Assembly: GCA_020543525.1 (NCBI GenBank)
Contig: JAHYIO010000036.1
Span: 2,807,465 to 2,871,464, forward strand
Reading direction: 5' to 3'
DNA: 64,000 nucleotides
Source: Coriolopsis trogii
Taxonomy: Eukaryota > Basidiomycota > Agaricomycetes > Polyporales > Polyporaceae
Translations under genes and position numbers: made by a program
The notes under the pieces: generated by a model
Database searches by the model: none
Seen by the model: only the letters and a program-made list of their open reading frames with translations
What the model was told of the DNA's origin: nothing
Shown here: one piece after another, positions 35,331 to 48,700 of the stretch
Position numbering within the stretch: the stretch's first letter is position 1
How the letters are laid out: each line of letters starts with the position of its first letter

Positions 35331-36928
35331 ATGCCCGTCACTTTCCAGGTAGCTCAGCACAATGCGAACCCAGTTTTCCGCCCTACAGCTGCGGGGACTA
35401 TCTCGGCCGGGGCTGCAGCGAATCAAGTTGCCGACGTCAAGCCTGAAGAGCAGTTTTTCAAGAGTGCATGCTACAAACAGTGGAGTTCAAGCAAGGGGCT
35501 GCTGCAGACGTCCGTAGTACACAACCCGGACACCCGGCTGATTTCGCAGAAGAACGGGTTCGTGAACACGGTTATGCAGGCGTACGCCGGGCACCATCAT
35601 CTCAGGATTCGGTACGTCACGCTATCCAAACAATACTATTGCGTTGATTCACTCATATTGCCACAGACCTGACGACGTCTGGATTGCTATTCTCACTCAG
35701 TTGAGCTTCTAGTGAGCAAGAGACATTGAAGAGTTTAGTTCATTTGCTCACGGATTCTATGCCGCTTCAGCGTGAATGCGCACGCGGAGGAGCTGCGCGC
35801 GTACTTTGTTGCCCATGAAGGAAAGAAGGCCCTGACAATCGATCACAACGGCGGATCGATCCACTCACTAGACTATGGCCACATCGCAAGACGGATGTCC
35901 GAGCTGATTCACGAAAATGTAAGTCATACCTATCGCTTTCTACTTGTGGTAGTCCGTACAAGTTGAGACCATTCCTATCAATAGGTTGTCGACTCAACGT
36001 TGTGCGAGTGGATCCTGCCGGACTTCACCACTTCGACCGTGCACGACCAAACCATTTGCTCGATAGTCATGATGTCGACGTTGAAAGCGTGAGTCTCAGG
36101 CCCGAGGGCAGTGTTCTCTTCTGCGTGGCATACTCAGCTCTATTTGTTCACCACGGCGCTGCAGCTATTTTGGGTTCAAGTGCATGATCACCTGTGGGAT
36201 CCCTACAGTAACCCTCGAGGGTGAAAAGAGCGACTGGGAGAGGCTCTACGCTCGCTTGGACCGTCTGCCCGAGCTTGGAGAACAGCCTGCATGTTGGGCA
36301 ACTATGCTCGAGCCGATCTTGCGTCGCTTCGTAAACGCTTTCGACGGCGAACCGGACCTCACCTTTTGGTCTTCTATAGCCAGACCGTCGGTTGTGGGGA
36401 GCAAGTCTTCGACGGGTGGATCACTGCCTTCTGCGCATGGAGCTCCGAGGGAAAGTGGCGAGGAGGCCACATGCCTCGGCCGGTCTCTGGAGCAAAGGGG
36501 AGCGTGTTGAGTGCTGGTATGTGAGCATATATGGCTAGTTTGCATGCCTACTGATGAAGGAGGATAGACCGATGGGGAAGCACATACACACTCGACGGCA
36601 TATGCTACTTGACAGTCGACTTGGATGATATTCCGGCTGGGTATAGTGAAGTCGACCTGCTGGTGGATGGAGTTCCGTGCTCAATGGTCGCGGGACACGT
36701 CGGAGCCGCCGTCTCCAAGTCTTTCTTGTCGCGGCGTGAGCCAGAGTCGGAGGACGCCGCGAGCGATTCGCTCGACACGTTGAGTCCAGCCCCTCAATGG
36801 TTCATATATGTCAAGGCGGAGAGGAGCAGCGGGAAGAGGTGTTTGCAAAGATGAGGGAGGAAATTGAGCGGCGTCTGGCAGAACTTCGCAACCGCAGACT
36901 CGGGTTATCGACTGACATGCTTGCATAA
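35331..36928 (+). pseudogene. DUF4419 protein gene with two single-base frameshifts
   Basis: Exons 35331-35611, 35667-35711, 35771-35918, 35985-36088, 36165-36516 and 36568-36928. Family signature throughout: FVNTVMQAYAGHHHLRIR, PDDVWIAILTQLSFYVNAHA, LPDFTTSTVHDQTICSIVMM, YFGFKCMITCGIPTVTLEGE, KSDWERLYARLDRL. Within exon 5 the frame ending in DLTFW is followed by FYSQTVGCGEQVFDGWITAF one base out of register (break near 36370). In the last exon QWFIYV is followed by QGGEEQREEVFAKMREE in another frame (break near 36811), leading to a coiled-coil-like end at 36928. Both breaks need one added base. The exons are otherwise well conserved, so decay is recent or the assembly lacks bases. The biochemical role of DUF4419 is not known to me. 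Confidence 0.8.
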
Positions 36929-37274
36929 TCTGAAAGGAGAACGACTTCTCTCAGCCATACATGTTCTCTGCCTTCGTGCAGAGCTCTTTCAATAAACTCA
37001 AGTCGTGTAGAGTTTGGTCAATACTAGGCACCATGGTCGAGAATGCATCACTGCCAGCCTCGGAAAGTGCGGATGAACTGATTCGCATCCCGCGCTTCCT
37101 GCCTCATACACGTCTCACGACATCATTCCGAGAGACTCTACACATGCGGTACGTAGCATGTAGTGTGCAGTGTAGCTGTAGACAGAAAGGAACGTCGAAC
37201 TGTACCCATCGTCCTTCGTCAGTTACATAGATGTACCCCGAGTCGCATCATCTCTCGACTCAGCGCAACGCCTC
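36929..37274. other. Short spacer, nothing recognised
   Basis: Separates the 3' end of the DUF4419 gene from the 3' end of the minus-strand P450 gene. Confidence 0.4.
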
Positions 37275-39779
37275 TCATCCACGCCCACGCCCACGCTCCC
37301 GCTCCCGCACGCGGACGACAACGGGCAGCGCAGGCCGCGAGCTAACCAGATAATCATGAAAGTCGCGCTCGTACCCGCCCGCGTCGAACCCGCCCGCGAG
37401 GCGGAAGTGGAGCGTGCGCACGAGCGCGCAGAGCACGAGGCGGAGCTCGAGCAGCGCGAACTGCTTCCCGACGCAGTTCATCGGCCCGTGCGAGAAGGGG
37501 AGGTAGGCGTCGGTGTTGTGCACGAACGGGGGCGGGGCCGGCTTCTGTGGCGTCTCGTGCGCGTCTGTGGAGCGATCTGCGGGGCAGTCGCCTGGAGAGG
37601 GAGAGGCAGTGGACGAGGTGGGCGCGTCCTTGTTGGTCGGATAGGACGCGGAGGGTGCTGCCGCTGCTGCTGCTGCGAGGAGCCAGCGTTCGGGCCAGAA
37701 GCTCTCGGGGTCGGGCGTGAAACTTTGCGGGTCGCGGTGCAACGAGTACGCGTGGATCCAGAAGGCCGTCCCGGGAGGTATGTATCTGGACCGGCACGCC
37801 GAATGTCAGAGGATGAAAGTAGATCCAGGCGCAATGAAAGTCTGACTCACAGAGAGCCGACGGTCACTCCGTTCGAGCCTGGAGGTACTTTGCGCTGAGA
37901 GCCTCCGGGTCCAGGAGGGAAGAGGCGCATGGCTTCGTTTCTGGTGATCTCAGTCAGCGAACGGAGTACAGAGATATTCCAGAGATTCTACTCAGCACTC
38001 GATAGGATACGCACATGACAGCGTCCAGGTACTTCATGTCGCGGTGCGGCCTTGTGTGGTAGATATCCTCGCCAGGGGGATAGAACCGGTCGACCTCGGC
38101 TTGAAGCGTCTTGTACGAGTTCGGATGGGTGAGGAGGCAATAGAAGACGCTGTTGAGCGCGCCGGAGACTGTGTCTGCCCCCGCGACGATGGCTAGTATG
38201 CCGTCGCTGGTGACCTGGTCGAGCGGGGGTTGGTCCCCGTCTGGGACGTCTTCGTGGTTCTAAACATGTCGAAGCGAACATATTTGAGCAGACGTGAGAC
38301 AGGTGGGCTGAGAGCAAAAGAGGTAGAGATGGGGGACTGACGAGGTAGTGAAAGAGGTCCCGGACGGACGAGCCGTGTTCTAGTCGCTGCATCGTCAGCT
38401 CCTTGCACTGCTTGACGAGCGTCCTGATCGGGCCCGTCGCTGCGGGAATGTGTCCAAAGTAAACTCCTAGCCAGGGAACATGGCCAAAGAACGTCATCGC
38501 ACTGTTGCCGCAGATAATGAGTTCGGCGCGTGTAGGGTGTGGACACGAGGAAAAGGCGTGGATGAGGTGAAAGACGTACACCATGCCTTCGCTCAGTATA
38601 GACCACATATTGTGTCTATCTCCGTCCCGAAGCAGCTCGGAGCCGCCCCCAAAGCTGTGGGGTGTAGACGATGCTTAATGATCGTCATCGAAGGAGAGCG
38701 GGAGGATACATACGTGACGTCGCACATCGCATCGTACCTTGCCGTTTAGGGACTTTAGCGCAGCGGCCACGGCGGAAGTCATAAGAGGCAACTTACGAGA
38801 AATAGTCCAGCCACTTGTCGAGCCGCACCTCCTTTCCGCTTCGTCCCTCCAATGCGTGTACTAGCTGCCTCGCCCTGTTTGCAACGAGTTCCTCATACTG
38901 AGCGATGGCTGTGGAAGTGAAGGCCCGGTTCCAGGCACGTCGACGGAGAAGGTGAGTGCGCGTGTCTTCGATGCCGAGCATGGGCAGGTTTTTGTCCGTC
39001 AACATTCGTCCAATAGCGTCTGCAGAGTTGTGCGATTACTTGCTTTCAGTGACGTTCGAATGCAGAGGTGAGAATAGAGGGAGGGACGTACGAGGGCCCT
39101 TGGGGACTCCATTCGGACCGAGAAGTGGGAGAACTGCGGACGGTTCGCGTATGGAGAGCTCATTGGGACCTGCACATGCAGCGCAAGGCAGGCGACAATA
39201 AGCAATAAGACTTGCGCTCGGTCGTGGTGACGGAAATGAAGGAAGGCTGTGGTGCGCAGGGTAGGCATAGTATATGAAGGAGCGGTGCATACCTATGCGT
39301 ACCACGTTCCCGTACCGCTCGTGCAGTGCCTTGTAGTACTTGTGCTGGTTCCCTGACCTCGAGATCACTGCCATCCAGAGCTTCGATAGCTTACAGCCTA
39401 GTGGTCCCGGGTAACGGGCGAGTGGGTGTACGGGGGAGAGGCGGTAGATGGCGATCGAAAGCAGAAGGCCAGCGAGGTGAGAAGCAAAAGACAGGCAGAA
39501 GGCACGTAGGAGGCATGCCGAGGGGTGCGTCGCTGAGAGTGGCGCCGTTGTTGATGCCGCGACTAGGAAGGGCGGGAAGAGGAGGAGAGGCAAGTGCACA
39601 AGTATCTTGTATGTCTCGTGGCGCAGGAATGCTTGGTGGGTGAGCTGATGCAGTGTGATTAAGACTGATGGTGTACGACGACCAGTGAGACTCACCAAGG
39701 CAGCCCCAAGCGCAAGCCATACTATGTGCGCATCGAGTGTCCTAGGTAGTAGGGAGGGTGCTTGCACCTCGGTCATCAT
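37275..39779 (-). CDS. Cytochrome P450 monooxygenase (paralogue 1)
   Basis: Membrane-anchored (ER) haem monooxygenase. Ten exons: 39779-39696, 39644-39293, 39169-39092, 39019-38797, 38737-38714, 38654-38580, 38501-38342, 38259-38015, 37940-37851 and 37785-37275, giving 613 residues. The N-terminus has two to three hydrophobic segments before the proline hinge RLSPVHPLARYPGP. I-helix AGADTV is present; the K-helix ExxR is INEAMRLFPP; FWPERW is the PERF region; and the haem loop FSHGPMNCVGKQFALLE has Cys ligand 548. An Ala/Ser/Pro-rich insert of about 50 residues separates the PERF and haem regions. All catalytic motifs are intact. Exons 3 and 5-9 match in length the gene at 42.6 kb, which is transcribed the opposite way. 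Substrate and CYP family are not assigned. Confidence 0.93.
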
Positions 39780-42609
39780 GTAGCAAGGAGTGTGATGTGG
39801 GGCCAGAGCAGACGTAATGAGTGGGTCACGTACGGTGTTGTCTTACCGTTATGGACGAGAGGTATCCTTATACTCTGGCCTGCTGACTGAGCATGCCCCA
39901 TGGCGGCGATGGTCGGGGGGCACGGCCACGTTCACTTGCGAGCCATGCGGTGCCATACAGCTGAAAAAATTCGAGAGGGGAGAGAAAGCGCAGTGGATCG
40001 GGCCTGCTCTGTCTGTGCATTCGCACAGGAACGACCCCGAGATCGAAGTGGGAAGTGTGAATGACGATCATGACTGGACGGTGGGGAGCTCGCAGGGACG
40101 TCGTGTATGCCATACGATGGCTTGCTCGAGCCCCGAGATATAATATGAGCCTCAACGGAAGCGGTGGCAGGGTGAAAAGAGGCTGGCCGCATCGCATGAC
40201 CGATCTTCGGTCAGGGACACGTGTTTGCGTCTTGGATGGAAAATGTAGCTGTGTAGCGAAGCGACCGGACAAATCAGGAACGCGGGAGATGACTCGAGTG
40301 GGCGATGGAGCCGGCAGTCGATGCTCTACGTGCGGCAGACGGATGAGAACCACGAGGCGAGTCATCGTGAGCGATAGCCATGATGGTGAACCATTAGAAG
40401 GGCCCGGATCTCCATAAGTGAAGTTCAGGGTAGAGAGCGTGGGTTGTCGCCCGATGGTGGACCGAGTGCAGCGTTATGAGCTGGATGCCGACTAAGCGGA
40501 TGGGACGTTGACGTTTCTGATGGAGTGTACGACGGGCGAGCGGTGATGATGACCATTCCAACTAGGAAAATCGGGGTGGGGATTGCAATGCTACGGAGAT
40601 CGCGCCGGCGGAGATGGAATGTGAGGGCAATGGAAGAGTGTTGAGCGGTTGGGAGTACATCGGCGGAGAGAGTCAGGTTGGAGCGGGGTCCGTCGAAAAG
40701 AACTGAGCGCGTAAGAAGTCGAGTGGGCTGGCGGATGCGAAGGATGAACACGAGGGAGGCTCGCTTCGGAGCTCGCCGGGAGCAGACCACCGGGGTGTGC
40801 TCGGACACCAAGAGACGGCATTCGGCAGGTAGTGATGGCTCGTAAAGGCCGTATATCCTAAGCGTAAAAAATGAAGTCGTTAGCGTACTTGCGCAAGGAG
40901 GGATAACAGGCGTGGTTATCCCGGAGAACAATACTGCCAAGGGTGAATGCGGGTGAGTGATCTCACCGAATCCCAGCTTATCGCATTCTGCGAGTGCAGA
41001 AACCCTGAAACCTACAGGACACGCACGGATCGGCTGTGACAATGGACTGAGCTCGCACGCATGCAAGGAGGAAGGAGGACGACACGCTAGCGAACCCGGG
41101 CTGTTGTACACCGGTGGGCGAGCGTCAGTTGATGGATTGTCGGCGGTTGAGATGGCGGCTGAGAATTTGAAGTCGGTGTGATACTAGTTTGGGACGCGGC
41201 GTGCACGGACACGAATGAGGAGTCAGTGCTCGATGTGGCCAAGCGGCGGACGACCTTGGGTTGCTAACCTCGGCCATCCCCGCCGACAATCTTCACAAGC
41301 GCCCACTGAGGACATGGCACGTGACCTACGTCTCTCCAAGTTGGATTCCAAGTTCAACGTCTCTCACTTGTCTCTCACCCCGACTTTCAACCACACACAC
41401 TGACATCGTTTGTCTCCTTCTTGTCTGATTGTAGTCCTTTTGCGCAGGACGCAAGTCAGCTCGGCCGCTGCCCGGTCGCCAAGTAGTATCCGAGAAGGGC
41501 CACCCCGACTTGAGCTCGTCTATTGGCTTCAATATCTCTGTCCGACCCAGATGATACGGGCTTCTGGGTCGCACCTCACGCTGCTGCAAAGATACTACTC
41601 CCGTTCAAGTCCTTCCGCCGGCTGAACACCTTCCAGGAAGCAAGCCCACCCCGTTCCGACTTTGTGCACTCCGGGACCACTCTCGGCGGGTTACGGTCTC
41701 ACCTGTCCGCATATTCTCTCCCCCTGCGATTGAGCAGGACATGGTTCTACATAGGACCCCGGGCCTATCTAGATGAATCACTCCCTATGCAGATCGGATG
41801 CATGCTTGGAACGTGGTGATCCCGACATCTTTGCTCGTCGCCGGGGCCAGAGTCCGTATCCGGCCACCTGCATAAGAGCGACGTTCATCCTCTTCGCTCG
41901 CTCTCGGCTTACATTCATTCGAACAGGGTAGAGCTCAGTCGTCATCCCGTAAGTCGCCGGGCTCAGACGGCCTCTACGTCATCTCCGGTCTTTTCTCTGC
42001 CCCTGCCTTCTACTCTCCCTGCCGCCCGTATACAACCGACGCCTCTCGCAACCCTAGGCCATCCTGAAACGTCACCCAGAGCCTCAAGACAGATGGGTGG
42101 CCTTATCCCGCTCGGCTGAAATGCACATCGTCTAGACAGCGCAGCAGAGACCTAGGTCTTGCGCGTCTCTCATGGAGTGATACTCAGCAGCACCTTCTGC
42201 AATTTCTCCATGCGACACTTGGCATTCGGGGGTCAAGTTACCATCGATGAATTGCCGTCTCAGGCTGACACTTGCGCTTCCTGCCAAGTGGACGTTCTGT
42301 GAGCGCTCTCGTCCAATTCAATGTAATGCTCCGTGTATCGGCGTTTGGAGGGCAGATCCATGATATAAAATAGTTCGTGCGGAACACTGCGCAGCAGCGC
42401 CGGTCTCATTATGTCGGCGGGTACTTTTACAATTCGCTGAGGTCCGCTTGAATAGGTCGAAACTTCTCGCCAACAACCCTGAACCAACTTCGCGATGAGA
42501 AATGCCAACTACTTCACGGCCGTCATCCGGGATAGCTCTATGTCCGTCCCCAATCGCCGCCTTCAGTACGGCACTTTTTGCCAGTATATAGCCCACTTCC
42601 CTTCCTGTC
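39780..42609. other. 2.8-kb region between divergent P450 genes
   Basis: Shared upstream region of the two P450 paralogues. A 228-codon minus frame (40425-41111) contains a short hydrophobic stretch with TSFFTLRIYGLYE, loosely like basidiomycete DUF6533 membrane proteins, but the rest does not hold up, so I do not call a gene. No binding sites can be assigned. Confidence 0.4.
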
Positions 42610-45214
42610 ATGCTTCCCACGACTGCAAGAGCCCTCACCATGTTTCCCTTCAGCACATGGAGAACACTTTCCGTCGTGCCCTCGATCTCGCGAGCGCTCT
42701 TGACAGCTCTTGGCATAGTGAGTACTGCATACGTCTCGCACGCACAGCCGTAACTCAACATAGCCATCCTCGTGGAATAGGTCACCCATCAAGCCTTTCG
42801 CAAATACGAGACCTACGCCATCTCCGTCCACCTCTCTCTCCTCCTCGCTCCTCCCACGCTGCTCGCTCTCTACGACGCTCGGACGACATCCCAGGTCCCG
42901 TCGCTTGACACTATGCTCATATACATCGCAATCCACCTCACCGCGATCTCTGCCTCCGTTCTGGTGTACCGCCTGACGCCTCTGCATCCACTCTGGCGCT
43001 ACCCTGGCCCCTTCTGGTGCCGGGCCACAAACCTCTGGCACGCCTCCGTGACGGTAACAGGGAAGCAGCACCTCTATCTCCAGGCTCTCCACGAGCGCTA
43101 TGGCAATGTCGTGAGGATAGGTGAGTGGGTCACATTGCACAAGCCTGGATTCGAGATCTGCTCGGCGCTCTCGCCTTTATATGGGAGATGTAAGAAGGCG
43201 GTCGGGATCATCGAAAGCGGCTTCTCAGAGCCCCTGTCGCCGAAGGAAGAATTTGTCTTTGCGTCGATAATGCTGCCCGATAGGATTCAGTTGAGCTCCC
43301 ACACACCCTGACAGCATCACTTTCGCCTCTTCTCCGACTCATTGCCCTGCTCCGAATTTCAACACTGCTTCACTTACTGATGCGACCGTTCGCTCTACAG
43401 GCCCCAACGCTCTATCCATTCGTGACGCGTCGCTCGTGAACCCGCTCATGGGCACGTCCGGTCTCGGCAAGGGTCCAAGTACGTACACCCACCTTCGTAT
43501 CGCCACTCCTCTCGCCAGTTCCACATTGACGCGCGCCTCGCGCGACACCGCGAAGACTTCATAGGCGCGATGTTGACCGTCGAGAACGTCCCTATGGCCG
43601 GCATCATGGACACTGAGGAGCATCTCCGGCGGAGACGGGCGTGGAACCGTGGTCTGGGCCAGACGGCCCTGCGGGAGTACGACCACCTCATCACGAAACG
43701 CGCCAAGCAGCTTGCGACGACGCTTGCAGAGCGGGCGGACGCTGGTGAAGAGGTTGTGCTCGGGCGGTGGTTCAATGCGTACAGGTACGTCACCCTTAAG
43801 ATTGGCGGCGATGCATCAGGCTACTTACCAGACCTTAGTTATGACTTCATGTGCGATATGGCGTGCGTCAATGTCCGTCTGCACAAACGGATGACACTGA
43901 CTAGACGATGACAACGGCAGCTTTGGCGGAGGCTCGGAAATCATGCGAGACGGAGACAGGAGCAACGTCTGGCACGTCATCGAAGAGGGCGTTGTGTACG
44001 TCGCATCTTGTTGCCATGCGTCCGCCGAGCTGACCAGACTGTCTGCAGGCCTGCCAGCTTCCTCGCACAGGTTCCATGGCTGGGCATATACGTCAGCTAC
44101 ATCCCGTTCGCACTGAAGTCGCTGAACGCCTTCCTCAAGCACGGGCAGACGTTCGCACTGCGCCGGATGGAACGGGGGTCGGTCGCTCGTGACTTGTTCC
44201 ACTATCTCGTATGTCATTCTCCCGGGACACGTCCTCGTATGTATCCGTCGACTCACTCCATTGGGTGCGATCAGAATAACGAAGACCTTCCGGACAAACA
44301 AACGCCCCCGCTCCAGCAGCTCGTCGACGATGGCATCCTCGCTATTGTCGCCGGGGCGGATACGGTCGCGAGCGCGCTCACGAGCATTTTGTACTGCGTG
44401 CTCACCCATACAGAGACGTTCCGGAAGCTGCGGGCGGAAGTAGACCATTACTACCCGATGGGCGAGGACCCCCTCAATCCGAGACATTATCGCGAAATGA
44501 CCTACCTGCAAGCCGTCATGTAAGTTCGCGCTTCTTGCCGGCAGACACCGTGTTGCTGATCATTGACGTCGCCTGCGTGTGCACACAGTCATGAAGCCTT
44601 GCGCCTCTTTCCTCCCATCATGACGAGCAGCCCCCGGATGGTCTCACCGAACTCTGCCGGGACAACGGTTGGGTCGCTGTGGGTATCACGTCTCTCTCAC
44701 CTCGGCTGTCATGCTGATATCGCATGCCAGATACCTCCCTCCCGGAACCTCACTTCTTCTTCCTCCATGGTCCCTCCACCACGACCCGCACAACTTCACA
44801 GCGCCAGACAGCTTCTGGCCCGAGCGCTGGCTCATCGCCTCTGGGCAGGCCCGACTCGAAAATGTTCCACCGCCCCCGCGACCGTGCGTGCCTCCCCTAC
44901 CCGGCAGCACGCCGAATCGCGACGCGGCGGACCGGCTGGGAGCCAAGACGTCCCCTTCCGGAAGCACTGAGCACGCGCACGCGACGTTCGTGCACAACGA
45001 GACCGCCTTCCTCGCGTTCTCGCACGGGCCGATGGGGTGTGTCGGCAAGGGCCTGGGCTTGCAGGAGATGCGCGCCGTGCTCGTCGCGCTCGTGCAGCAG
45101 TTCGACTTTCGGCTGAGGGAGGGCTGGGACCCGAGGACGTACCCCGCGGCGTATCAGGACTACTTCATCGCGACTCGGCCGGAGGTACCGGTCGTGCTCG
45201 AGAGGAGGTGCTGA
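42610..45214 (+). CDS. Cytochrome P450 monooxygenase (paralogue 2)
   Basis: Ten exons: 42610-42717, 42781-43120, 43401-43478, 43556-43784, 43839-43862, 43921-43995, 44049-44208, 44275-44519, 44589-44678 and 44731-45214, giving 610 residues. Alternative start at 42640. Hydrophobic N-terminus; hinge RLTPLHPLWRYPGP; I-helix AGADTV; ExxR in IHEALRLFPP; FWPERW; haem loop FSHGPMGCVGKGLGLQE with Cys553. Acceptor 43555 was chosen because it yields GPNFIGAMLT, aligned with GPHAIGRMLT of paralogue 1. Intron positions and phases match paralogue 1 throughout, so the pair arose by duplication and inversion. The first and last exons have diverged most. Substrate unknown. Confidence 0.92.
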
Positions 45215-45754
45215 GGCAGCTTGTGGGCACGCCTTGACATTCGCCCCTCGTACTCCTCCCGGATTCGACACTCAGCGTTGGAGCACGTCGCTTATGATAC
45301 CATTGCTACAGACTTCGTAGCTACATACCTAATAGGTCGCTTGCGATCAGTCACAATTGATACGCTTGGTTATATTTTACTTGCATGACTACTCTGGAGC
45401 CGTTGTAGACTGAAGCGATTGAAGACATGAAAGTCTTCCTGCCAGTGATCTTTGGTGTGCCTGTGATATTCGTTGATTTGCGACTGACCTGCTGGCCGTG
45501 GTCGATGTATAATTGTTGACTATACAAGATGCATGGTGCTACAGTGTCACTCCGTTTGTCGGGCAAGCCTGAACTGTGTTGACAAACTGCGTACCGAATA
45601 CTATGTACATCGCATCTTTACTTTTGCAAGAAGTCCGTGACAAGCTAAGCTCTTCGGCTGCTCTAGGATACCGTCATGTGACTACTATACACTGCGCACG
45701 CTTGCGCGAACACAACGTTGCTTCCTCTCCCAGAAGCTCCCCTCTCACTACCAC
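45215..45754. other. Convergent 3' spacer
   Basis: Lies between two convergent 3' ends and should hold both terminators. AT-rich stretches at 45340-45380 and 45470-45530. No gene. Confidence 0.4.
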
Positions 45755-48700
45755 CTACTGCCCATTGTTCGTCCCGTCAATGAGCGGTTTGCGTTTGCTC
45801 CGCCCGAGACCCATGCCGACGCGCACGAGGGTCTCCAAGCACGCCCGGCTGTTGATGAGCAGGTCCTCGTCCCACTCGACGACGCCCTTCTCGAACAGGA
45901 CTACAATTGTCGAGCCGCCTATTCAGATCAAAACCATAAGTCACGGCACAACAAGATCGAAAACAACAAACGAGAGGATGGACACTCACCGAACGCAAAG
46001 TAGCCAAACTCGTCTCCACGCTTGACCTGCTGACCCTCCTCCACCGTCGTGTGGATGCTGCCGACCATCATCGCGCCGATGCACACGCACATCACGCGTC
46101 CAAACTGTGGGCTGTCGATCGGCACAATCTTCCGCACGTTCTCGCCGTAGACGTCCAACGCCGTACGGATCGCTTGTGGCTGTCCCGGAGCAGGTCAGTA
46201 TGGTAGACTAAGTACCCCAGCAATGATAGGTAAACTCACGTTGACGGTATAGTACTCGCCCGCAATGTCGGACATGGGCCCAATCGTCCCGTCCACGGGG
46301 ACGTGGAAGCGGTGGTAGTCTTGAGGAGCGAGCCGGAATATGCATAGCGCCCCACCGACATACTTGTCTGCTTCAGCACGATAGGCATCCCCAAGCAGTC
46401 GCCCTACAGAGAAGTCGCGGCCCTTGATCCACAATCGTGTCGCTTCCGAGACGGTCTCGAACACCATGAGACGGCAGTCTGCACCACTGACAAGGCGATA
46501 TGGGTCGTCTGGAGCCTCAACTGGACGCGCGTTGGGCTTCAGTTTCCTGAGAGTGGATTATAGGTCAGCACCAGATGCGGTGAGGTTGACATGAGGGCAC
46601 GAACCGGTAGAAGAAGTCGTTGAACGTCTCTGCAAAGGGGGCGATCGAATGAGTAAGCAAGAGGACGCATCAACATTTGGTTAGACACGCACTGAATGAG
46701 TCCAGGGGTTCGAGAATCTCGTCCACGTTCAGGTTGTGGAAGGCAATGAATGTCGGGATATCGCGCGCAGACTCGGGTGAGTCGTACTTGAGTCCTTGCT
46801 TGATCGACAGCGACTTGAGCAATCGTCGCGCTGCGAACAGGCAACGTCAGCCATCAGTGGACTCGCCTCCTCATCGCGTGCAACACACCTCGAGCGCCCT
46901 CCATGCGGCTCTTCCAGCCCTTGTATAGGAGCCGGATGCCAAGCCGGACGTACACCTGCATCTTCTCCTCTTCGAGCTGGCCCGTCATCCTGTTCTGCAC
47001 GATGATGTTCGCCGAGTTCTAGATGTATGCGAACACATCAGCTTCAGCACGCCGAGTCACGAATCTATGATTCCAACGCACCGCCCCGAGCTTGTAGTTC
47101 CCCGAAGAGACCTTGGAGATCACCTTCGTGTACCACTTCCGCTGCGCCTGGCTCGCCGTCACGTAGTTGCCCACCACGATCCGGTCCACGCGCGCCCAGT
47201 CTTGACTCGCGCACACAGCGAGATGGGTCACGATGTCCACCTCCGCCTTCGCGCTCAGCCGCGGCCGGTGGCAAAGCGGACAGTTCTTCACGTTGATCAC
47301 ACGCTCAAACGAGCTCGCGCTCTCCCCGTTCGAGCCCGAGCCGGACGAGTCTTCGGCATCGGACGATGAACTCGAGTGGTTCCGGTTGAACGCCGTGCGA
47401 GACTGCGACTGCCCTGGGGTCGCCGCCCCAGCAGCGGCCTCACTCAAGGGCTGCTGCATCGGCTCCGTCGGATGCGGGGCAGGTGCGGTGAGCTGCTCAG
47501 GCCCAGGCGTCCCGCCCGCCATAGCAGCCGCATTCTGGGGCATGCCCGAAAAGTCGAGCTTATCAAAGTTGAGGTTCTGCTGCGCCTCGATGCCGCCGCC
47601 GCCGACGGTGAGCGCGGGGGTGACGGGCATGCTCGTGTCCATCGCGCTCTCCTCCTTGGTCGGGTCGATCCGCTTCTTCTCGCTCGCGGGCCGGCAGAGC
47701 TCCGTCTCGAGACACTGCACGGCCTCGTCGAACGTTAGAGCGTCCTCCTGGGGGCGCTTGTTGAACCGCCTCCAGAACGAGTTCACGGTCTCGTGCGAGA
47801 GCGTCGAGCCGAGCGAGTCGAGCATCGACGTGAGCTCCAGGTGGGAGATCGTACGGGTGTCGTCCGTGTCGTATTGCTTGAGGTACTCCCGCCAGAACCG
47901 CTGGCGGAGCGCGTCGTACGGCTGGTACTTTGCTCGGAAGGTGATGACCGGGTTGTGCTTGGACTCCCATGGCATCTCCTTTGCCGTCGTCAGCGGGAGC
48001 TCAAAGTCGGTCATCGAACGCTTCCCGTCTTCCTCTTCTGGATAGAGCCCGGTCTGGGGATCCTTCTTGGGCGCGTCGGCGAGGAGCTTCGCGACGTCAA
48101 AGGACGCTTCCCCGACCCGGTCGTTGGACGAGAGCTTGTCCCAGTCGAGGACCGCGAGCTGCACCTGGTACGAGGTCTCGTACCGACGTACGTGGAACAG
48201 CATCTTCTCGTCCCACTGCGGATTGAGCGAGTGCCGGATAACGCGCGTCCGGAACACCTTCTTCCCGAACGACACGACGACGAACGGATCCATGTCCCAG
48301 CCCATGCGCGTCACTGACAAGCAACAGATCGGTCGTCAGCAAGCGGGGATGCGCGTGGCAAGAGGAGAAGGGATACGCACTGTTCTTGAGCTTCGGCAGA
48401 TCCTTGGCGCCCTGGATCTCGAGCATAACGATCCCGAGGATGTCGTTCGCGGCGTTGAAGTTGAAGTCCTTGCCCTTCCCCGCGGCCCAGCTCCGCCGAA
48501 ATTTGCTCTTCTGCTGCGTCATCGCCGGCCGACCTCCTACGGGCGTGCCAGGCGTAGAAGGCGGCGCGAGGGCAGGCGTGGACGCGCCCGAGGTCGGCGC
48601 AGTCACCTGCATGCCTCCGCTTACCGACGTGGTCGACGTCGCGCCCGAGGCGGCGGGTGTAGTCCCTGATGCCGACGTCGACCCGGACGGGGTCGACGAC

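Noticed and set aside
40425..41111. 228-codon minus frame with a short hydrophobic segment
   Set aside because: One stretch (TSFFTLRIYGLYE) resembles DUF6533 proteins, but the number and order of helices do not fit and splice sites are lacking.
43565..43784. Alternative acceptor for P450 exon 4 at 43564
   Set aside because: Gives a product three residues shorter at the GP-x-x-I-G region; acceptor 43555 aligns exactly with the paralogue.
47233..48045. 270-codon plus-strand open frame
   Set aside because: Lies antisense to the C2/EF-hand exon of the decarboxylase gene. Its composition mirrors the real gene and it has no motifs or promoter.
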